The notes under the pieces: generated by a model | The model's database searches: none | What the model saw: only the letters and a program-made list of their open reading frames with translations | Told to the model about the DNA's origin: nothing | In this document: piece after piece, positions 35,001 to 44,000 of the stretch | How positions within the stretch are numbered: the stretch's first letter is position 1 | Layout of the letters: every line of letters starts with the position of its first letter | Origin: Archilochus colubris | Taxonomy: Eukaryota > Chordata > Aves > Apodiformes > Trochilidae | Assembly (NCBI GenBank): GCA_023079485.1 | Contig: CM041083.1 | Span: 109,781,554-109,845,553 of the forward strand | Direction of reading: 5' to 3' | DNA: 64,000 bases | Made by a program: the position numbers and the translations under genes

Positions 35001-38000
35001 TCTCTGTGTTTATATTCTTCCCTTTCTTTATCCTCCTGACTGGAAAAATAAACATTCTTGCACTACATATCCTTACCAGTTGCTGTGATTGACCAGGTTT
35101 GTTCTTACCACTACCTCCCTTGTCAGTCAGGTTTATCTCTGTATGTTCTTGTTTACAGCTTCTTTGACCAGATACCCTTAAAGAAGCAGGCACTTTCCTT
35201 CTATATGCCCTAGCACTTGCTTTCAACATGAACTTATTATTTTATATTTTATTTGTGAGGAAATATTAGCCACTGCATATATACATCCTACAAATTGCAA
35301 ATTTTCTATAGTATTGACTTGCAAACCTTTGGCAGAAGACACTGTCTTTCTCAAGGTGCATGTTTTGTCCTTCAGCCATTTGCGGTTTCCTAAACTGTCC
35401 GTGGTGCCTTTCCTAACTTGCTGATTTATACAGCTCTGCATTTAAAGATAACCCAGAAACCACTGCAGAGTGCTGTAATAAACAGATCTGCTAATTGTAG
35501 CAATTAAGGGGCTATAGCAAGATAAATCTAGCTGCTCTTGCTGTTGATCCAGCAGCCCTCTGGTGGAGGAGCAGCAAGCCTGATAGCTGCTATTGCCACT
35601 AAATTTAATCTGCCTATACCTTTGAATGGTACCTACAGTTTGTGCTACTCTTTGCTGTGATATTGCCAGCTTTAAGCAGTTCATGTGTTTTTACCACCAT
35701 TGTGCTAGCAGGGCCATTAGTGAGACCACATGGTAAAGCAGTTGAGGGAATCAGTCAAACTGGAAAATAGCTCTTGTGTTAAGTTTTTTCAGTACAGAAG
35801 TTCCTTGAACCATTTTCTGTGTGATAGCACTAACAGAAATGGAGGGGTAGGAATTAAGAAGTCTGTAAGATAGCAATTTGTGTTGACCAAGGTTTACACT
35901 ATGTTCCCACAGGCTGGCACAGTGAGTACTAAATGCTTTTTACTTGTTTCTTTTTAAAACCACTTTTAATGTGGGCATAGAGATGCTACATTTGGAAGAT
36001 CTTTTATAAAGGTTGTCATGCCCCACAAGGTGGGTGCAGCACTGTCATGTCTCACAAAGTGAGCACAGCTCCCCAGATGTGGGGTCCAAACAAAACATCA
36101 TGTCCCACAGAGTGGACACAGGTAGGGTTCCCCAGAGTGGGGCTCGACCCAGGGAGATTTGGACTGGACCCCCTTGCTTTCTAAACTCCCTCAGAGAGGA
36201 ACCTAGGTTCTCTTCTCCTTGTCCTCTTCTAATTAATCTCTTTTAACAACCCATTTGGCGAGATTAAGTTCGGGAATTCTCTGCCTGTCAGGGTGGCCAT
36301 CAAACAGAGCTCCCCTTGCAAGGACAGTGTTCAGTTTATTGGGATGGCCACTTAAAGGAGGGGCTGCTCTTGTGAGAATAGGGCCCTGTTTATCTGGGTG
36401 GTTACCCAAATGAGGGTCTCTTCTTGAGAGAACAGAGTCCAGATGGCTTTCGAATGAGGCCTCCACCCGAGCACAGTGCCCACTTTGTCAGGGCAGCTCT
36501 TTTGAGACAAATACTCTTTTTGGGATTCTACCAAGCTTCTTCTGCAGAGTGCCACAGGTTTTAGAAAGTTAACTTTCCGACCCAAAATAGAAACATAAAA
36601 CTGATACTGTACTTTCATGATAATTGTAAACTGATCTGCCCTTCTTCCCTCTCTCTAGAAGAGAGATGTGATCCCAACTGTGCATTGCTGCTTATGTCTT
36701 CCCTTGTGCTGCTTCCTGTTTTTTGTCACCAAAATTAATGGCTTGGGTTCAGAGGTGATCTAGATCAAAACTATCTAGGTCAGGCTAGTTAACTGCACAA
36801 TCATGTGTGTTAGTTCAAGGGATGGGGTGGTATAGGTGTTGGAATAAGCCAGACAGGGAGGGACTGACTTTCAGGCTCTGGTTACCCAGCCACCTTACTC
36901 TGATGTAAATTTATCGTGCTGGTGAGAGACAGTCTTAACCTCTCCCTCACCTGTGGGGCTTGTTGTTGTTCCTCTGTATCACTCCCTCCTGTGTCTGCCA
37001 GCTCCAGTGGTCACTGAGCTGCATGATGAGCCCTAATCAGGAAACTAATCCCACTAAATAATAATGTAGGGAAGGACTAGCCTGCTCCCTTTAGCAGCAT
37101 GTAGACTTTATACTGCATTAAAGTGATCATACATTTTCAATCTTTGTGTAGTATTGTTGAACTTAGAGTAACCATGAATGTGCAGTTAATGTATGTTCAG
37201 AAACATGAGACAAAAAACCACAGCTAACAACTGGATTGACAGATGTTAAACAGCACTTGTTTGTTCCATGGCTGAGGTTGAACTGGTGAGGTAGCTTCAG
37301 GTTGTGCACTGTACATTTACAGTGCTTCTGAATTTACCAGCTTTGATTTAATTTTTTTCTGTGCTCCAGCTCATATTTCCAGTAAATACTTTGACAGACA
37401 CAACTTCACGCTATTCTTAATTTCTAGGGCTTTAAAAGCAAAAAGCATATTGTTGTGCAAATAGAATTATTAGAATTGTTCATAGGTTTATTCTTTCACT
37501 GTATTTTGTAAAGGTTCTTTCTGTGCTGAGATTTGATACGTCAAGGTGGTCTTTAAAAATTTTGCTTTTTTAGACTTACAATAGCAGCGCTAGGAGAAAA
37601 GCTTAATGATTACTGGAATGAGATGAAAACAAAGAAAAACGAAGAGCATCCTTTAGCTTTGCCAGTTGAGGAGATACAGTGAGTATCACTTGCAAATAGA
37701 AGAATTTTACATAATGTTACTATTACTGTTTCACACTCAGTCATGAAAATTAACTTCTTGTATGAAAGCTCTGATATTTTTCCCATCACAGAAAACAACC
37801 TGATCAGACGTGGGTGCAATGTGATGGGTGTCTGAAATGGCGGAAGCTGCCAGATGGAATCGAGCACTTGCCGGATAAGTGGTACTGCTCACTGAACCCT
37901 GACCCACAGTTCCGGTAAAATTAAGATTTTGATGAACATCTAAATAGTGCTTTTAGTTCTTTTTTCATCACCTGTTATAAGCATGGATGTCACCTTGTTT

Positions 38001-41000
38001 TTTTCCTTCCCTCCTGAACTCAGGAATTGTAATGTGCCAGAAGAACCAGAAGATGATGATTTAATACATCCTACATATGAAAAAACTTACAAGAAGAAGT
38101 GAGTACTAGAGGCTTTCTCACAAGTACTTCAACACTAGAGAGGAATGTGAAGACTAAATGTCTTTTTCTCTAACCTGCACTATAATTGCAAGTTCTTCTG
38201 GGAATATATCCAGCCAGAAAATTGTGCCCTGAAATCAAGACTTGATAATAGCAGTGAAGAGATTAATAGAACAGTTCTTTTCTCTGTTATTAGAATGTTT
38301 GTGTTACATTAACATTTCTCTTTGACTTAATACCTGTTTGCCTTCCTAAATCAAAATTAGAAAGTCACAAATGACAGAAGCCCCTTTTGTTAATGTACTT
38401 AGGACAGCAATGCAACAATTGATGTTGAAGTGCAGCCCTCAAAGAGGAGCATTGTTTCATAATAGTAGGTGGTATAAGCATAGTTTGGGATGTTAAAAGA
38501 AACAAGCTACTAGGGCTGTTAGGAGACCTGAATTATTTCAAGGTCCATGTTGAATCAGCTGAATATCTCAATACTTTTCTTTTCACTAAGAATCCTCTTA
38601 TTCTGAGATGTATGGAAAAAGAATGGCTGGATTAATTTTAACTAATGCTTGATAGCATTCTAGAAGTGGGAGTTCAGGGTTTTTTTTCAATTTTTAAAAA
38701 TAAATCTTAATTTGAGAGAGAACCTCTTCAAAATTTAGCTATACTAAATTTTAAGTCCATGCAAAAAGTGTTTATTAATTAAACCAGAATATGTTCATTA
38801 GAACCTTATTGTATCTAGCTGAAATAAGGAGTATTGTGTTTGGTTTTTGATTTTGAGGTTGATTTGGTTTTATAATGAATTAATATTGAATCTAACATCT
38901 TAATTTTTATTTTTCCTTGCTGCTGTGCAGAGACAGGGAAAAACTGAAGAAGCGACTGGAGTACAGCCATCAGGTAAGTCTTGAAGTTGATAGAAAAGTG
39001 ACTCTGGTAGCTGAGTTTTTCCTGATGGCAACGATACAGTTTAATTGAACAGGCCAGACTTTGAGATAGTTTGCTGTAGCAAGTGGCCAGCTGACTGGTT
39101 CAATATCCTGTTTTGCTTTAGTGGCTGTACAGGTTATGCTATTAGTAAACTAAAAATCCCATCTCTATTGCCTGATGATGGAAAATGTGACATCCTTTTC
39201 TCTGTAGTAGTTAATAAAGAGTCTGAGAGGGACAAAACCCTCTCACAAAAAAGTACCATAAAAGATGTAAGCCCCTCAAACCTGTTTTAATGGCATAACA
39301 TCTAATTAAAGCAAATACTTTTGTTATAGAGAGCTGTGATGAGGATATGAAAGCAAAGATGTCCTTAAAGCTGGGGGATGTTGGGAATGGACAGACTAGT
39401 TGTAGCTGTACTTAAGCAAGGAGGCATTTGAAGTCAGATTAAATGCAGATGAAAATCAGCCTGGTTGAGTGATCAGAATATGTACATTGTAACTCAGAAT
39501 CAAGTTCCCTAATTTGATTAGCTTAAGTTGCTTTCAAAGTAAAGTGCAAACCTAACATCACTCAATTTCTGGAGATGTGCTGTTTTACCTGGTATTTACT
39601 TCATTGTGTTTATTTTTCCATCATTGCATTTACACTAGTACAAAAGTTAACTTCTAAAAGTAAGGTATCGTTCATTTTAAACAAACAATTAATTATGGGC
39701 ATCTTTAACAGATGTCCCATACTTTGTGTACAGTCAGACTTCAGACAGAGAGCTTGGGAAAATGTCCTGCCTGGGCTTCTGCACAATCCTCTGAGAAATG
39801 TGGCAGAACTCTTTAACCATGATACAGAACTTACTGCTTTTTAGTATGTTGTATGTCTTAAATTGACATGAAGGGAAAGTACTTCATGAGCATCAGTGAA
39901 GTGGTGGAGGGGTTGTGTGATTATGAAGTTTAGAAAACTGTGTTCTGCAGTGTGGAGTCTAGGTAGCCTTTCTTACTGCAAAATATTCAGCCCAGATTTA
40001 AGTACATTTTTAGAGCATTCATAAGAAATGTAGGTCAGAATTTTAGGTACTGGCAGATAGTTAGGAGAACTGCTTAAACCTGTTCTGAAGAATCCACTAA
40101 TGTCTGTTACTTTTCATTCTTTACTAATATTACCTCATAGATCAATAATGAAATGTTTCTAAAAACAACTGTTTCCTCAAGTAAAGACTTCAAAACATTC
40201 TCACCTGTGGTTGGAAAGGAAGCTGTTCCAAGATCAGTTTTACCAGAAACATCAAATGCTTCTGTCAAGAGACCTCTGCTTATTATAAATAGATCTGTTT
40301 CTTCACCTCATTCTGATTCTGATAACAGGTTAGTGAACCTGTACAAAGTAGATACCTGTTTACTTCTAAAATTATTAACTCGTTAATGAAAATGATGGTG
40401 TTGGGTGTTGTTCCTGCTTCAAGTGATAGCTGCCAAAATTCATGTCTTTCTGGGGAGTACAGGATGCAGCAGGTTGATTAAAGGTGCCTAGAAAGCTTGT
40501 AAAGTGTGCAAGTGAATGCAGCAAAAATTGCCTAGTGATTTGTCTCTTAGGGAAAAGACTTATGTTAACCACACTCTGCAGTATGTTTTCCTTTGCCTCT
40601 GTTGGCTAAGCAAGAGATACTGGGGGCATTTCTGCAAATACTGAGTGTTTCAAAACACTGTGAAGGTAATGATTTAGTGTGTGGATGTCAGCTACTTGTT
40701 TTTCACAGGAAAGGCATTTTTTGCTGCACATCTTAAAATACAATGCAGGGAGACTTCCCTGTCTAGTTATTGAGTTTTTAATAAAAGCTTATAGGTTTAC
40801 TAAAGATAGTTTGAAAATAAATGTCTTTGCAGAGTTTGGGCAATACAATAATCAGTTTAATATTTTGCTTCTCAGTCTTAAACGGAAGACACCTGGTTGC
40901 ATGACACCTGTGTCTTCAAAGACACCTCGGTTAAATGACAAAGCATTCAACAACCATGATGATGATGATGTCATTATTTTAGAGGAGAGCAGCACTCCAA

Positions 41001-44000
41001 AGCCTTCAGCAGATGCTGATGTTCCTGTGGTAAAAACTGAGTGCATTAATTTGGATCAAGAAGAGAAGCAGACAGAAAACTGTAATGTCGAAGAACCTTG
41101 CAGTGCAAGTACTTCAGAACCAAAAAGTGAACAGCTGACCTCAGCAACACAGACAGAGCTCCCAAACGTAGTTGTTAAAAAGGAAGAGGCAGAAGATGAA
41201 ACCGATATTCCAGTTCCCAGGGCAGAGATGGAAACTGAACAGCACAGGGTTAATGGTGTTTCTGGGACATCTGTAAATCTTGAACATGAACTGAAAATTC
41301 AGCTGCAGTTATTAAACAAAGAAAAAGAAATGTACCAAGCCAAATGTGAAGTATTAACCAAACAAGTAGAAGCACTGGAACAGAAAATTTTGGAGATGAA
41401 TAATAAGTATGTAAAGAAAGAGATGTGCCATCAGTCTACTGAGACAGTTTCTTCATTTCAAGAAGAAAAAGGTCATGAAAGAAGTTTGGCAGAAGTGACT
41501 GTTCTCTATGAACAGGCCTTAGAAGAAATAGCAAAACTAAAGGAACAATGCAGTACTCTGCAGAACTTAAAAACTGAATGCAGCAAGTGTGCCGATGGTG
41601 AAAATAAGAGCGAGGTAGATGAAATCGCTGTGCAACTGGATGATGTTTTCAGGCAACTGGACAAGTGCAGTATTGAGAGAGACAGATACAAAAGTGAGGT
41701 ATGTTTGTTGAAACAGTGATATCTTTCAAGTTAACAGTTAAATTATTTTTATTTTGAAGTGTTTTGTAGCAGTTGCAGTACACAGTGTGTTGTATAGTTC
41801 AGTCGTAACTCATCAAGCCACCTAAAAGGGGGGAAAAATACTAAATTCACCTCAAAGCTTCTGTTTTTTTCTTCCATATATAGAATTAAGCAAACTTGAG
41901 AGACACTGCAAGGCTTAGAGTGGCTCTTACTGCGAGATGAAAGACTGAGCAGGCTTAGAGGGAGCACACACAGTGGTTAAGATGACAGCTATTTTAAAGC
42001 AATTTGTCTAGCTTGTGATATTTTAATCTCACTGAAAAGTTAATTAAAAGCAGTAAACTTAACAAAATTAAACTACTGAAATTTGTGTTTATTTTAATCC
42101 ACTGCAGTTTTATGAAATTATTTTTATTTTGAAGTGTTTTGTAGCAGTTGCAGTACACCATGTGTTATATAGTTCAGTCGTAACTCATGAAATTATTTTT
42201 ATTTGCTAGATTGAACTACTAGAAGTGGAAAAAAATCAAATTGCCTGTCAGTGTGAAGAATTGAAAGCAGAAATCGCACAGTTAAAAGCTTCAATTCCAC
42301 AAGCAGTAGCACAAGCAAATGATTCTACCACCAGTAATGTAGAAGACTCAGTAAATTTTTCTGATGGAGAAAGGTATCAATTTTGTTATTTCTAGACTGC
42401 ATTTCAAGCATGATTTTGTCTGGGTGACTGTATCTGAAATGTCTTAATGAAAGTTATGTCTGATAATCCTGTAATAAAATGTGAGATTTGGAATTCTTTT
42501 GTACTGCCTCTCGTGACTCCTAATTCAGTAATATTTTTTTAATCCAGTGTTTTATTTAATTATTGTTAAAATTTAGGTGTTTGTGTGAGCAGGGTTGGCC
42601 ATTGCACAATTTTAAGAACTGACAGTTCTTAAAATACCAAAAATGTTATATAATTTCTAGACACGACTTGCAGAACAAGGAGAGAGAAAGGAGGCATGAA
42701 AGAGGGTCATCATTAGCTTATGCTGTGTAGGTGAACTTCACTTTTATATTCTGTTTTTCTTTCTTGGATCAATTGTATTATAAAGAAGAGAGTTTATTTT
42801 CAGTTTTGAAACTTTGCTTTCCTGTAAGGACTTACAGCTGCAGACCAGTCCTGTGTGGAAGTTAGTTTGTGTCCAGAGTCTACCTTTGAGCTAAATGCAC
42901 CAGATGGAAGCAGGGATGAGCAGGAATACAGGCATGCTGCCTGGGCGTGTAGAATAAAAATGAAAGCCAGAGCTCAGCTGGAGTTAAAAGAGGCAATGCC
43001 TGTGAAGGGCGTCCATAAGGGCTTCTGTAAGCACAGTACCAATAACAGGAGGCAAAAAATTAGATCCTGTGGTTCAGTGGGGCAGGTGCTTAGTAGTAAA
43101 GGACGTGAGGTGTGTAAGGCACAAATTATTGTGGTACCTAGTACTTTCTTTACCATGTTTTTTACTGCATGGGTCTGTGAGCTAGGTGGTGATCTTAAGG
43201 AGTGAAGCATTACCTGTAATAAACAATGACTGAAGCAAGGGACTATTTAAGCAAATTGGACATACACAAGTCTGTGAGACCAGAGGGAGCTGCTCAGTTG
43301 GTGGACAGTAGGCCTTGCGATAATAACCTCCCAAAGATGTGGCAGTCAGCATTCATGATGCCTGGAAAAAGGTAGTCATCCTCCCTGTATTTAGGACAGG
43401 CTGCTGCTCAGTGTAGCCTCAGTTCCTGGGAACACCATGGAGCAAATCTACCTGGAAGTCTCCTGTAGCCCCATGATAGTCCAGGTGACTAGGAACAATC
43501 AGCGTGGATTTACTGAGGGTGAATCATGCCTCTGCAGCCTCACTGCTTTTTATAGTGAAATGCCCAGCTCTGTGGACTTTCATTTTAATAAAGCTTTCAA
43601 CATGGGCTGCTGTTATATCACGATCATGAAGTTTGTGAGGTATTGTGTGGGTAGGTAAATTAGGAGGTGGGTCATAAAATTGACCAGACTGCTGAATTCA
43701 TGGATCAATATGAAGCCCAGCAACACTTTAAAGCCTTTATTAATGGCCCAGGTCATGAGGTGAAATTAAATCTGTAAAATTCACAGTGTCATCAAATTGG
43801 AACTATTGATATTCTGGTGGGTAAGGCTGGTGTGGAGTGACCTTAACAAATTAAATGGGTTGAAAGAAACTTCCTGGAAAGTCAATGAAGGCAGCTGCAG
43901 AGTTTGGCACTTGTGTTGGTAATGCCCCATGCAGCTGAACCAAGTTGGAGACTACTGGGAAGAAAATAGCCTGCAATGCTGGCATGCTAAAAGTTGAGTG

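Larger units (their letters stand above)
32011..37573 (+). other. MORC3 intron 9, repeat-rich
   Basis: At 5.6 kb this is the longest MORC3 intron. It is more GC-rich than its neighbours from 33.4 kb and holds LTR-like sequence, a pair of 68-bp direct repeats and a 51-54-bp tandem repeat, each listed separately. No extra exon was recognised. Confidence 0.7.

Noticed and set aside
40679..40875. Upstream extension of the MORC3 exon 15 open frame
   Set aside because: The A/T-rich translation does not resemble MORC3, and the acceptor at 40875 completes the Ser codon in phase.
42855..43205. 116-codon open frame in MORC3 intron 16
   Set aside because: It lies just before the old CR1, has no recognisable domain, and neither splice site fits the MORC3 phase.
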